Positions 55,068-63,960 of a stretch of DNA of 64,000 nt are shown here, piece by piece. The translations under genes and the position numbers were made by a program. Numbering within the stretch: the first letter of the stretch is position 1; every line of letters begins with the position of its first letter. The DNA lies in the NCBI RefSeq assembly GCF_000397205.1, contig NC_021237.1, positions 6,269,001 to 6,333,000 of the forward strand. Direction: 5' to 3'. The stretch comes from Pseudomonas protegens CHA0 (GTDB lineage: Bacteria > Pseudomonadota > Gammaproteobacteria > Pseudomonadales > Pseudomonadaceae). The notes beneath the pieces are model-generated. The model made no database searches, was not told where the DNA came from, and worked only from the letters and a program-made list of their open reading frames with translations.

Positions 55068-56108
55068 ATGACCGACAAGAGCCAACAATTCGCCAGCGAC
55101 AACTACTCCGGCATCTGCCCCGAAGCCTGGGCCGCCATGGAGCAGGCCAACCACGGCCACGAGCGCGCTTACGGCGACGACCAGTGGACCGCTCGCGCCT
55201 CGGATCATTTCCGCAAACTGTTCGAAACCGACTGCGAAGTGTTCTTCGCCTTCAACGGCACCGCCGCCAACTCCCTGGCCCTGTCGTCGCTGTGCCAGAG
55301 TTACCACAGCGTGATCTGCTCGGAAACCGCCCACGTCGAAACCGACGAGTGCGGCGCCCCGGAGTTCTTCTCCAACGGCTCCAAGCTGCTGATCGCCGGC
55401 ACCCAGAATGGCAAGCTGACCCCGGAATCGATCCGCGAGATCGCCCTCAAGCGCCAGGACATCCACTATCCCAAACCGCGGGTGGTAACCCTGACCCAGG
55501 CCACCGAGGTGGGCAGTGTCTACACCCCGGAAGAAGTTCGCGCCATCAGTGCCACCTGCAAGGAACTGGGGCTGAACCTGCACATGGACGGCGCGCGCTT
55601 CTCCAACGCCTGCGCCTTCCTCGGCTGTACCCCGGCGGAGCTGACCTGGAAGGCCGGCGTGGACGTGCTGTGCTTTGGCGGCACGAAAAACGGCATGGCG
55701 GTGGGTGAAGCGATCCTGTTCTTCAACCACAAGCTGGCGGAAGACTTCGACTACCGCTGCAAGCAGGCTGGCCAGCTGGCCTCGAAAATGCGCTTTCTCT
55801 CCGCGCCCTGGGTCGGCCTCCTGGAAAACGACGCCTGGCTCAAGCACGCCCGCCACGCTAATCACTGCGCGCAGCTGCTGGCCCAACTAGTGGCCGACAT
55901 CCCTGGCGTGGAACTGATGTTCCCGGTGCAGGCCAACGGCGTGTTCCTGCAGCTCTCGGAACCGGCCATTGCCGCGCTGACGGCCAAGGGCTGGCGCTTC
56001 TACACCTTCATCGGCAAGGGTGGCGCGCGCTTCATGTGCTCCTGGGATACCGAAGAAGAGCGCGTGCGCGAACTGGCAGCGGACATCCGCACCGTGATGA
56101 GCGCCTGA
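55068..56108 (+). CDS. ltaE: Low-specificity L-threonine aldolase
   Basis: A 346-aa PLP enzyme that splits L-threonine or allo-threonine (and other beta-hydroxy amino acids) into glycine and an aldehyde. The start MTDKSQQFASDNYSGICPEA is preferred over an upstream in-frame reading. The cofactor lysine is in VLCFGGTKNGMAVGEAI. HMDGARFSNACAFLG carries the PLP-binding Asp, and THEVGSVYTPEEVR-like segments fit the family. It faces away from the TraX-like gene. Glycine made here would feed the one-carbon genes of the neighbourhood. Confidence 0.95.
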   Translation: MTDKSQQFASDNYSGICPEAWAAMEQANHGHERAYGDDQWTARASDHFRKLFETDCEVFFAFNGTAANSLALSSLCQSYHSVICSETAHVETDECGAPEFFSNGSKLLIAGTQNGKLTPESIREIALKRQDIHYPKPRVVTLTQATEVGSVYTPEEVRAISATCKELGLNLHMDGARFSNACAFLGCTPAELTWKAGVDVLCFGGTKNGMAVGEAILFFNHKLAEDFDYRCKQAGQLASKMRFLSAPWVGLLENDAWLKHARHANHCAQLLAQLVADIPGVELMFPVQANGVFLQLSEPAIAALTAKGWRFYTFIGKGGARFMCSWDTEEERVRELAADIRTVMSA

Positions 56109-56123
56109 CCCACCACCCCCGCC

Positions 56124-56253
56124 TGTAGGAGCTGGCTTACCAGCGAAGAGGCCTGCAACCCGGGCGCAGCTCTCACGGACGCCTTCGCCGGCAACCCGGC
56201 TCCTACAACGGCCAGCGCACCTCCCACCCCGTAGGAGCTGGCTTGCCAGCGAA
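56124..56253. repeat. Cluster of three REP units
   Basis: Units 56124-56147 (direct), 56182-56206 (inverse) and 56231-56253 (direct), between ltaE and the NCS1 gene. Confidence 0.85.
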
Positions 56254-56383
56254 GAGGCCCGTCAAGCACGCCCCCTTCATCAGTTCACAAATTCCTGAAC
56301 TGATTATTTGCCCCCACTGATTCAACAACCGCAGCGTTTGTCCGAGACTCCGGGGTCGACCTATAAAAATAAGGCTGTACCCC

Positions 56384-57829
56384 ATGACGACTTCTTCTTG
56401 CGTCACCGAGAACGCCCAGCCTCCCGGCCTGAAGATCGAAACCCGTTCCATCGACTACGTGCCGCGCAACGAGCGCCACGGCAAAGTCTGGCACCAGGGC
56501 CCCTTCTGGTTCACCGGCAACTTCGTGCTCACCACCATGGTCACCGGTTTCACCGGCGCAGCCCTGGGCCTCGCCCTGCAATACGCCATCCTGGCGATCG
56601 TCATCGGCGTCTGCCTGGGCACCTTCTGCATGGCCTTCCACGCCAACCAGGGCCCGCGCATGGGGCTGCCGCAGATGATCCAGTCCCGCGCCCAGTTCGG
56701 CCTGCGTGGCGCCATCGTGCCGTTCACCGCCGTGGTGTTCGTCTACATCGGCTTCAACGTGTTCAACGTGATTCTCGCCACCGATGCCATCAACACCGTG
56801 ATTCCCGGCGCCCGGGCGCCCTGGTACACCCTGATGATCGCCGTGGCGGTGCTGATCGCGGTGATCGGCCATGACCTGCTGCACACCGTGCAGCGCTGGC
56901 TGACCTACGTGATGATCAGCGTGTTCGCGGTGCTCACCGTCAGTGCCCTGCTGACCCTGCAGGCCGACTCGGCCCTGGCCGACCCGCAGTTCTCCTGGTC
57001 GGCGTTCCTGATCCAGCTGTCGGCCGCCGCCGGCTACCAGATCAGCTATTCGGTGTACGTCTCCGACTACTCACGCTACCTGCCGCACCAGACGCCGTCG
57101 CGCCAGGTGATCTTCTGGACCTACCTGGGCGCCGCCGGTTCGGCCCTGTGGCTGATGTCCCTGGGGGCGTTCCTGGCTTCGGCCCTGCCCTCCCCCGATG
57201 CCATCGCCAGCGTGCGCGAAGTGGGCAACCGGGTGATCCCCGGCTTCGGCACCTTCACCGTGCTGATCGCAGTGCCGGCGCTGGTGGGCATCATGGCGGT
57301 CAACTGCTACGGCGCCATGCTCACCGGCATCAGCGCCATCGACGGCTTCAAGTCGATCAAGCCCAACCTCAAGAGCCGGGTCTGCGGAATCGTGCTGGTG
57401 GCGGTGGTGATCTTTCTCATCGCCATGAACATTCCCGAGAGCTACCTGGGCAGCTTCAACACTTTCGTGCTGCTGATGCTGTATTTCCTGGTGCCCTGGA
57501 CCGCAGTCAACCTGGCGGACTTCTACCTGGTGCGCAAAGGTCGCTACGCCATCAGCGACATCTTCAATCACACCGGGATCTATGGCCGCTGGTCCAGCGC
57601 CGGGCTGCTGGCGTATTTCCTCGGCCTGCTGGCGATGGTGCCGTTCATGTCCCTGAGCTTCTTCCAGGGCCCGCTGTCCCAGGCCCTGGGCGGCGCCGAC
57701 ATTGCCTTCGTGGTTGGCCTTGCCGTGGCCGCGCTGGTCTACTGGGCGCTGACCCGCAACCTGGACCTGGACGCGGAGCGCCTGGCCATCCAGGCCAGCG
57801 AGCAGCAACTGGAAGGAGGCGCGCAATGA
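56384..57829 (+). CDS. NCS1-type purine/cytosine permease family protein
   Basis: A 481-aa transporter with about twelve membrane segments. The N-terminal cytoplasmic part holds IETRSIDYVPRNERHGKVWH, followed by FVLTTMVTGFTGAALGLALQ and the NCS1 features NQGPRMGLPQMIQSRAQFGL, AAGYQISYSVYVSDYSRYLP and GSFNTFVLLMLYFLVPWTAV. It is a sodium- or proton-coupled permease of the cytosine/allantoin/hydantoin type; the substrate cannot be read from sequence. Its stop overlaps the nitrilase-family gene by four bases, so uptake and hydrolysis of one substrate are likely linked. Confidence 0.88.
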   Translation: MTTSSCVTENAQPPGLKIETRSIDYVPRNERHGKVWHQGPFWFTGNFVLTTMVTGFTGAALGLALQYAILAIVIGVCLGTFCMAFHANQGPRMGLPQMIQSRAQFGLRGAIVPFTAVVFVYIGFNVFNVILATDAINTVIPGARAPWYTLMIAVAVLIAVIGHDLLHTVQRWLTYVMISVFAVLTVSALLTLQADSALADPQFSWSAFLIQLSAAAGYQISYSVYVSDYSRYLPHQTPSRQVIFWTYLGAAGSALWLMSLGAFLASALPSPDAIASVREVGNRVIPGFGTFTVLIAVPALVGIMAVNCYGAMLTGISAIDGFKSIKPNLKSRVCGIVLVAVVIFLIAMNIPESYLGSFNTFVLLMLYFLVPWTAVNLADFYLVRKGRYAISDIFNHTGIYGRWSSAGLLAYFLGLLAMVPFMSLSFFQGPLSQALGGADIAFVVGLAVAALVYWALTRNLDLDAERLAIQASEQQLEGGAQ

Positions 57830-58653
57830 TTCCTCAGGCATCCCTCAAGGTGGCCTGCCAGCAAGTGGCCCCGCGCATCGGCGACCTTAAGTACAACCGC
57901 GCCCTGGGCGCCGAGGCGATACGCCAGGCCGCCGCCCGCGGCGCCCAGGTGGTGGTGCTGCCGGAACTGGTGCAGAGCGGCTATGTGTTCAGCGACCGCA
58001 ATGAAGCCCTGGCACTCTCGGAAAGCCTCGACGGGCCGACCCTGAGCCTGTGGAAAACCCTGGCCGAAGAGCTGCAGGTGGTGATCGTCGGCGGCTTCTG
58101 CGAGCGCCTGGACCAGGAGCGCGTGGCCAACAGCGCGGCGCTGGTCGAACCCGAAGGCAGGCTGACGCTGTACCGCAAGGCCCACCTGTGGGATCGGGAA
58201 AACCTGATCTTCACCCCGGGCGACGAACCGCCGCCGGTGGTGGCGACCCGCTTCGGGCCGATCGCCATGATGATCTGCTACGACCTGGAGTTTCCCGAGT
58301 GGGTGCGCCTGCCAGCCCTGGCCGGCGCGGCCCTGCTGTGCGCCCCGGTGAACTGGCCGGATGGCCCGCGCCCGCTGGGCGAGCGGCCGGCGGAGATGGT
58401 CCGGGTGCAGGCCAATGCGGCGGTCAACCGGATGTTCATCGCCGCCTGCGACCGCTGCGGCGAGGAACGTGGAGTGAACTGGGTGGGCGGCTCGACCCTT
58501 GTCGATGCCGACGGTTATCCACTGGCGGGCAGGGATCGGGAAAGCGCCGAGCAGTTGCTGTTGGCGGAGCTGGACCTGACCCAGGCCTGGCACAAGTCCA
58601 TCAGTGAACATAACCATGTGCACCTGGATCGGCGCCCGGCGTTGTATCAGTAA
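57826..58653 (+). CDS. Nitrilase/carbon-nitrogen hydrolase family amidase
   Basis: A 275-aa hydrolase with the catalytic triad of the nitrilase superfamily: Glu about 47 in VVVLPELVQSGY, Lys about 118 in TLYRKAHLWD and Cys about 151 in AMMICYDLEFPEW. The ATG overlaps the permease stop and GGAAGGAGG stands before it. Family members split amides and carbamoyl or nitrile compounds. Coupling with an NCS1 permease and its place in the betaine region suggest a small nitrogen-containing substrate, but none can be named. Confidence 0.9.
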   Translation: MIPQASLKVACQQVAPRIGDLKYNRALGAEAIRQAAARGAQVVVLPELVQSGYVFSDRNEALALSESLDGPTLSLWKTLAEELQVVIVGGFCERLDQERVANSAALVEPEGRLTLYRKAHLWDRENLIFTPGDEPPPVVATRFGPIAMMICYDLEFPEWVRLPALAGAALLCAPVNWPDGPRPLGERPAEMVRVQANAAVNRMFIAACDRCGEERGVNWVGGSTLVDADGYPLAGRDRESAEQLLLAELDLTQAWHKSISEHNHVHLDRRPALYQ

Positions 58654-58675
58654 CCGAAGGATCAGCTTGCACCTG

Positions 58676-58732
58676 TTCGCTGGCAAGCCGGCTCCTACAG
58701 CAAACGGATGCAGGGGCCGGTTTGCCGGCGAT
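58676..58732. repeat. Inverted REP pair at the gbcB end
   Basis: Inverse TTCGCTGGCAAGCCGGCTCC at 58676-58695 and direct CAGGGGCCGGTTTGCCGGCG at 58711-58730. It separates the convergent nitrilase and gbcB genes and touches the gbcB stop. Confidence 0.82.
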
Positions 58733-59832
58733 CAGAACTCCACGCGCACGTCGCCCTTGGGCACGCTGCAGCAGGACAGGATGTAGCCTTCGGCTTCGTC
58801 TTCCTCGGTGATCCCGCCGTTGTGCTCCATCTCCACCTCGCCCCCCAGCTTGAGCACCTTGCAGGTGCCGCAGATGCCCATGCCGCAGGCCTTGGGAATC
58901 ATCAGGCCAAGCTTGGCCGCCGCCGCGTGCACGGTTTCCCCGGGGGCCACGCGGATGCTCTTGCCCGAAGCGGTGAACTCCACCTGATGCAGGTCCGCCA
59001 GGTCCGGCTCCGGCGCCTCGGCCGCCTGTTCGGCGTGTTCCACCGCATCGGCCCGGGCTTCGGCCGGGGTCGCGCCGAAGGATTCCTCGTGGTAGCGCGC
59101 CATGTCGAAACCGGCGGCTTCCAGCAGCCGCTTGACCGCGCTCATATAGGGCGTGGGGCCGCAGCAGAACACTTCCCGCTCCAGGAAATCCGGGGCCATC
59201 AACTCCAGCATCTTGTGGTTCAGGTAACCGCGATAACCGGCCCAGGGCTCGCCCAGGCCGTGCTTTTCGCAGATCAGGTGCAGGCTGAAGTTGTCGATCC
59301 GCGAGGCCATGTGCTCCAGCTCGCGGTGGTAAATGATGTCCTTGGGGGAACGGGCGCTGTGGATGAACACCATGTCGACGTTGGCGTTGGTGTCGTAGAA
59401 CCAGCGCGCCATGGACATCACCGGGGTAATGCCGACGCCGCCGCTGAGGTAGAGGATCTTCGGCGCCGGAAAGTCGATGGCGTTGAACAGCCCCACCGGC
59501 CCGTGCACCGCCAGTTCCTGGCCTTCGTGCAGGGTGTCGTGCAGCCAGTTGGAGACCTTGCCGCCGGGCACGCGCTTGATGGTCACCGAGAAGCTGTAGG
59601 GCACCGAGGGCGAGCTGGAGATGGTGTAGGAACGCATCACCGGCTGGCCCTCGATCTCCAGCTCCAGGGTGACGAACTGCCCAGGCTTGAAGAAGAACAT
59701 GATCGGCTGGTCGGCCATGAAGCAGAAGGTCCGCACGTCCCAGGTTTCCTGGATGACTTTGACGCAACGGACGATGTGACGGCCATTGGCCCAGGTCTGG
59801 GTGGTTACCGGGTTGAGGAAGGTGTTGGACAT
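58732..59832 (-). CDS. gbcB: Glycine betaine monooxygenase reductase component
   Basis: A 366-aa flavoprotein of the ferredoxin-NADP reductase type that supplies electrons to GbcA for removal of one methyl group from glycine betaine. Start MSNTFLNPVTTQTWANGRHI follows GGAGAA. FAD domain: FFKPGQFVTLEL and MRSYTISSSP; NAD domain: LYLSGGVGITPVMSMARWFY and FCCGPTPYMSAVK; C-terminal [2Fe-2S] ferredoxin with CGMGICGTCKVL and ILSCCS cysteines. It diverges from gbcA with 291 bases between. In P. aeruginosa the pair is induced via GbdR. Confidence 0.96.
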   Translation of the reverse strand: MSNTFLNPVTTQTWANGRHIVRCVKVIQETWDVRTFCFMADQPIMFFFKPGQFVTLELEIEGQPVMRSYTISSSPSVPYSFSVTIKRVPGGKVSNWLHDTLHEGQELAVHGPVGLFNAIDFPAPKILYLSGGVGITPVMSMARWFYDTNANVDMVFIHSARSPKDIIYHRELEHMASRIDNFSLHLICEKHGLGEPWAGYRGYLNHKMLELMAPDFLEREVFCCGPTPYMSAVKRLLEAAGFDMARYHEESFGATPAEARADAVEHAEQAAEAPEPDLADLHQVEFTASGKSIRVAPGETVHAAAAKLGLMIPKACGMGICGTCKVLKLGGEVEMEHNGGITEEDEAEGYILSCCSVPKGDVRVEF

Positions 59833-60123
59833 GCTGTTCTCCACGGCCGACGGTCGGCGTCTTGTCAGCGATTCTGCGTAAGGCTTCTCGCGCCCATTTA
59901 CCTATCTGCGACATTCACATGCTTATCGCGACCAGCCCCCAGCTGCCGGGGCTGGCGCGTCGGGAACAGATTGGGCCATGTCGCCCATGGATAAGGTTCT
60001 TGGCGCCTGCGGACCCACACTCGCCTCAACGACAACAGCCGTTTTTTTCGTGACTTGCGTAGCACCCACCGTAGCCACTAATTAATTCGCCGGCCGCACT
60101 GAACGGCCATGAGGACTTGAACG
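59833..60123. promoter_or_regulatory. Divergent gbcB-gbcA promoter region
   Basis: 291 bases between the two start codons. It must hold both promoters. A GbdR site is expected from work on P. aeruginosa, but I could not pick one out by eye. AT-rich patches lie near 60040-60090. Confidence 0.5.
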
Positions 60124-61419
60124 ATGGACGTCACCGCAACCCTGAGCTTGGGCGATCCGCTGGAACCTGCACGCAAGGCCACTGCACAGATGCTGCAGGA
60201 ACGTGAGCGGACCTTTTCCCTGCCGCAGCCGTTCTACTGCGATGAAAGGCTGTTCGATATCGACATGCAGGAGATCTTCCAGAAGGAATGGCTGATCGCC
60301 GGCATGACCTGCGAGATCCCTACCAAGGGCAACTACATCACCCTGCAGATCGGCGAGAACCCGATCATCGTCATCCGCGGCGCCGACGGCGTGGTCCACG
60401 CCTTCCACAACGTCTGCCGCCACCGCGGCTCACGGCTGTGCACCAGCGACAAGGGCAAGGTCGCCAAGCTGGTCTGCCACTACCACCAGTGGACCTACGA
60501 ACTGGACGGCCGCCTGCTGTTCGCCGGCACCGAGATGGGCGCCGACTTCGACATGAAGCAATACGGCCTGAAACCGGTGAACGTGAAGACCGCCGGCGGC
60601 TACATCTTCATCTCCCTGGCCGAGAACCCGCCGGCCATCGACGACTTCCTGGCGACCCTGGCCCATTACATGGAGCCCTACGACATGGAGAACACCAAGG
60701 TGGCGGTGCAGACCACCTTGCACGAAAAGGCCAACTGGAAACTGGTGCTGGAGAACAACCGCGAGTGCTACCACTGCGGCGGCTCGCACCCCGAATTGCT
60801 GAAAACCCTGCTGGAATGGGACGACGTCACCGACCCGCGGGCCGACCAGGCGTTCAAGGACCACGTGGCCGCCTCCGCTGCCGCCTGGGAAGCCGAGAAG
60901 ATCCCTTACGCCCACGCCAGCTTCGGCCTGCGCAACCGCATCGTGCGCATGCCGCTGCTCAAGGGCACCGTGTCCATGACCCTGGACGGCAAACAGGGCT
61001 GCGCCAAACTCATGGGCCGGATCAAGAACCCGGACCTGGGCTCGATGCGCATCCTGCACCTGCCCCACTCGTGGAACCACTGCATGGGCGACCACATCAT
61101 CGTGTTCACCGTGTGGCCCATCAGCGCCCAGGAAACCATCGTCACCACCAAGTGGATCGTGCACAAGGACGCCGTGGAAGGCGTGGACTACGACGTCGAG
61201 CGCATGCGCCAGGTGTGGGACGCCACCAACGCCCAGGACCGGCGCCTGGCGGAAGAGAACCAGCGCGGCATCAACTCCACCGCCTACCAGCCCGGCCCGT
61301 ACTCCAAGACCTACGAGTTCGGCGTGGTCAACTTCGTCGACTGGTACAGCGAGCGCATGCTGAGCAACCTGGGGGCGGAACCGGCGCCTTACCTCAAGGG
61401 TGTTCCGGTCACCGGCTGA
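60124..61419 (+). CDS. gbcA: Glycine betaine monooxygenase oxygenase component
   Basis: A 431-aa Rieske non-heme iron oxygenase that demethylates glycine betaine to dimethylglycine and formaldehyde. Rieske ligands are in NVCRHRGSRL (Cys98, His100) and LVCHYHQWTYELDG (Cys118, His121). The mononuclear iron site comes from ENNRECYHCGGSHPELL, with the two histidines, and a later Asp. Length and sequence fit P. aeruginosa GbcA. It sits opposite gbcB and next to etf and other demethylation genes. Confidence 0.96.
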   Translation: MDVTATLSLGDPLEPARKATAQMLQERERTFSLPQPFYCDERLFDIDMQEIFQKEWLIAGMTCEIPTKGNYITLQIGENPIIVIRGADGVVHAFHNVCRHRGSRLCTSDKGKVAKLVCHYHQWTYELDGRLLFAGTEMGADFDMKQYGLKPVNVKTAGGYIFISLAENPPAIDDFLATLAHYMEPYDMENTKVAVQTTLHEKANWKLVLENNRECYHCGGSHPELLKTLLEWDDVTDPRADQAFKDHVAASAAAWEAEKIPYAHASFGLRNRIVRMPLLKGTVSMTLDGKQGCAKLMGRIKNPDLGSMRILHLPHSWNHCMGDHIIVFTVWPISAQETIVTTKWIVHKDAVEGVDYDVERMRQVWDATNAQDRRLAEENQRGINSTAYQPGPYSKTYEFGVVNFVDWYSERMLSNLGAEPAPYLKGVPVTG

Positions 61420-61433
61420 CACTGCAAGCACCG

Positions 61434-61600
61434 CAGCGGCTACAAGGCTTGTGTAGCCGCTACCGCAGGCTGCGAACGGCTTGGGCGGCATTCCGACGCA
61501 GCAGGCGCAGCGATCTTGAGAGCGCCTGAGGTCCGGCGGAAAACCGTCAAGCAAGGTCCTGCGGACCTTGTCGCAGCCTCGCGGGCTCGGCAGCGGCTAC
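61434..61600. repeat. Long inverted repeat element of another family
   Basis: The arm GTAGCCGCTACCGCAGGCTG at 61453-61472 is the inverse of a segment at 61572-61600 that ends GGCAGCGGCTAC. A third copy of GCAGCGGCTAC opens the element at 61434. The unit is about 150 bases and contains GGTCCTGCGGACC near 61555. It resembles multi-copy intergenic elements of fluorescent pseudomonads. Confidence 0.65.
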
Positions 61601-62126
61601 AGGGCCTTCGGGGCCGCGACCAGCTGACCGCGCCGGTCTCGCCGATGAAGGTCTCGCTGATCTGCGGGCCGTCCAGCCTCACCTTCACATAGCCATTGCG
61701 CACCCGTAGCGGGTAGTTCGGGTCGTCTGCCGAAAGGGTTTCCGACCATTGCACCTGGGTGTTGCCCTTCAGTTCGCTGGTAACGCCATAGGGAATCGCC
61801 CCATGGCCGATGCAGCGCCCATACATGCCGTCCCTGGGCGCTGTCCAGGTACTGGAAGCGCACGATCCAGCCGTCGCCGTCACGCTCCAGATGGCGCACC
61901 TGGGCCTGGCAGAAAATCTGCGCACCGTGATTGCGGTGGTGTTCTTGGCCTTGTTGTTACAGCCCCAGACGCAGTCGCCACAGTGGTTGCACGGCAGTTG
62001 CTCGACCCCGACGTGGTTGAGGTTGTTGGGTAACTTGGCGAAGGTCACGTTGATCGGCGGCTTGTAGAAATGCGCCTCCTGCTTGAGAAAGTCCGCGGAC
62101 TTCTGGTTGGCCTGGAGCTTGGCCAG
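61597..62126 (-). pseudogene. Decayed GMC-type FAD oxidoreductase
   Basis: Two frames are needed to read it. Frame 1 (62126-61935) carries LAKLQANQKSADFLKQEAHF and NNLNHVGVEQLPCNHCGDCV, followed by WGCNNKAKNTT, a cysteine-rich segment like that of cholesterol-oxidase-type GMC enzymes. The match then moves to another frame (about 61899-61828, RHLERDGDGWIVRFQYLDSA) and back to the first (61826-61620, PLRVRNGYVKVRLDGPQISE). The last piece may come from another gene. No FAD-binding N-terminus is left. So frameshifts and deletions have destroyed it. Confidence 0.7.
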
Positions 62127-62439
62127 GGAAACACAAACTGTGGAAAAAGTGCCAACCGGCGGCAGCCCGGGGGTGCAGCTATAGGCGGGCACGCTGGTTG
62201 GTGGCGCGGCGGCGGGTGCGTCGAGGGAGAAAGGCGCGGATCGCGGAAGCCTGTGATGAACGACAGTCCATTGCCTGAGCTCCCGGGAACCGGATGTGGA
62301 TAAGTAACTGCCAGGTCCTTGTGGCATCCGTGAAGACAGGCCACTTGCCAGTGTCAAGGCAGCCATTAGAACTGTATGAAATTTGATCTATTGCCGTGCA
62401 AGCCATGGATTACAAGGGGTGCAGCCTTCGACGAACACC

Positions 62440-62995
62440 TTATCCACACCTTGGCCCACAGCAACTGTGGGCAAGTTCCTCTGGCTTGGGGATATTTCGC
62501 CGGGCAATGGCAATAAAATCCGTAACTTATGTAGAAAGTGCTGTTTTACAAGACATTGATCATTTTTTGAACACATCCATCAAAGCCATGTATTCAGAAG
62601 GCTACAGAGGAAGGCGAACACCTTATCCACAGAACGGCCAACAGACTTTGGGGGCAACTCGGGTGCACGAGTCATGCACTGTGGAAAACCGCCAAACGCC
62701 GCGCATTATCAGGGCCACGCCAGGATATTCTGCGGAAAAACCAGCATTTGGTCGTTTTTTGAACAAAATCTTGAAAGCCCCGTTCTGCAAGGGATACAGC
62801 GCTAAGCGAACATCTTATCCACAGAAGCGCCAACAGACTTTGGGGGCAACTGCTGTGCAAAAGTCTACCCGAGGGTTTTCCCATCATGGAAAAAACGCCA
62901 TAAAAAACGCCGACTTAGCCTGATCAAAAATCGTACAGGCGGCGCCAGGGCCCGCTGCACAAGGGCTGGAGCGAGGCGCGAACACCTTATCCACA
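62440..62995 (+). repeat. Four tandem units each with a TTATCCACA box
   Basis: Boxes at 62440-62448, 62623-62631, 62815-62823 and 62987-62995, spaced 183, 192 and 172 bases. Units 2 and 3 also share TTTTTTGAACA (62563 and 62755) and GCCAACAGACTTTGGGGGCA (62637 and 62829), each exactly 192 bases apart. Units 1 and 4 keep CGAACACCTTATCCACA and little else. Confidence 0.85.
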
Positions 62996-63074
62996 GGTCC
63001 GCACACAGGGATTGTGAGTAACCCTACCCCCCTGTCGCGAAAGACGGCCGGGAATTGTGCAAAACCGCGCCGGC

Positions 63075-63147
63075 CTCTTCGCCGGCAAGCCGGCTCCTAC
63101 AAGGCATGGGTACATTTCCCTCCCGTAGGAGCTGGCTTGCCAGCGAA
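63075..63147. repeat. Inverted REP pair after the etfB gene
   Basis: Inverse CTCTTCGCCGGCAAGCCGGC at 63075-63094 and direct GTAGGAGCTGGCTTGCCAGC at 63125-63144. Confidence 0.85.
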
Positions 63148-63180
63148 CAGCGGTGCCAGGGGTTGTGCATAACCCTGAGG

Positions 63181-63951
63181 TCAGCGCACTACGCCTTCTT
63201 CGATGAGCAATTTGAGAATGGCTTCGGCACCCGCCTCAGGGCTGACGCCCTTGAGTACCTGGCCGGTGCCGCCGCTGGCCTTGGCGGTAGCGGCTTTCAT
63301 GCGGTCGGCGCCGCTCTTGGCCTTGATCACTTTCAGGCGCTTGGGGCGCGGCTTGGCCGGTTGCAGGCTGGAGCCTGTGAACAACTCGTCCTCCACCACC
63401 AGCACCTGGTCGGTTTCGAGCACGCCCCGGCGCGCCGGGCCGTAGGCGCTCTGGCGCGGCTTGGGTGCGGCGTTATCCACAGTGGCGAGGAATGGCAGGC
63501 GCACCTTGAGCCGGCGTCGCTGGCCGCGAGGCAAGGCTTGCAGGACATGGGCCACGCCATCGCCCAGGGACTCGACCTGGGCCAGCCCCACCACCAGCGG
63601 CCAGCCGAGGTTTTCCGCCAGCAGGAATGGCAGCATCCCCGAGCCCTCGCCGGTTTCCGCCTGGCTGCCGGTGAGCACCACCTGGGCGCCGGCATGACGC
63701 AGGTACTGGGTCAGTGCCGGCAGGGCATCGGCGCCCGCCGGCTGCTCCAGCACATGCAGCTGTTCCAGGCCCATGCCCAGGTAGGCGCGCAGGGCCGGTT
63801 CGGCTACATCGCCGGCATGCAGCACCTGCAACTGCGCACCGGCCAGTTGCAGGCCCAGTTCCACTGCCCGGGCATCCTGTTCGGCACGCCGCGGGCGGCC
63901 GGAGGTGGGGTGGGCGCCAATCGAAATCAGGCTGATTACATTGCTGTGCAT
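63181..63951 (-). CDS. etfB: Electron transfer flavoprotein subunit beta-like protein
   Basis: A 256-aa protein with the ETF alpha/beta fold: VISLISIGAHPTSGRPRRAE at the start, AGAQLQVLHAGDV, the ADALPALTQYL segment, and ETGEGSGMLPFLLAENLGWP followed by VGLAQVES, as in EtfB (AMP/adenine-binding region). RRRLKVRLPFLATVDNAAPK matches the ETF recognition loop region. It is more divergent than housekeeping EtfB. The gene next upstream ends like EtfA, so the pair probably serves the dimethylglycine dehydrogenase step of this region. A TTATCCACA box lies inside the gene at 63473. Confidence 0.82.
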   Translation of the reverse strand: MHSNVISLISIGAHPTSGRPRRAEQDARAVELGLQLAGAQLQVLHAGDVAEPALRAYLGMGLEQLHVLEQPAGADALPALTQYLRHAGAQVVLTGSQAETGEGSGMLPFLLAENLGWPLVVGLAQVESLGDGVAHVLQALPRGQRRRLKVRLPFLATVDNAAPKPRQSAYGPARRGVLETDQVLVVEDELFTGSSLQPAKPRPKRLKVIKAKSGADRMKAATAKASGGTGQVLKGVSPEAGAEAILKLLIEEGVVR

Positions 63952-63960
63952 AACATCCCC

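Larger units (their letters stand above)
62127..63180. other. Non-coding region with repeated DnaA-box units
   Basis: About 1 kb with no credible gene. It has TTATCCACA at 62440, 62623, 62815 and 62987 (plus strand) and its inverse at 62295-62303. Between them are imperfect tandem repeats and, at the right end, a REP pair. Short frames here do not look like coding sequence. Confidence 0.7.

Noticed and set aside
61440..62366. 308-aa intact protein over the GMC remnant
   Set aside because: Only about a third of it shows family similarity and that similarity moves between two frames, so an intact gene is unlikely.
62440..62995. Possible CRISPR-like array
   Set aside because: Repeat period of about 180 bases, only two units closely alike, and no cas genes.
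62295..62995. Chromosomal replication origin
   Set aside because: No dnaA, dnaN, gidA or rpmH nearby and no AT-rich unwinding region next to the boxes.
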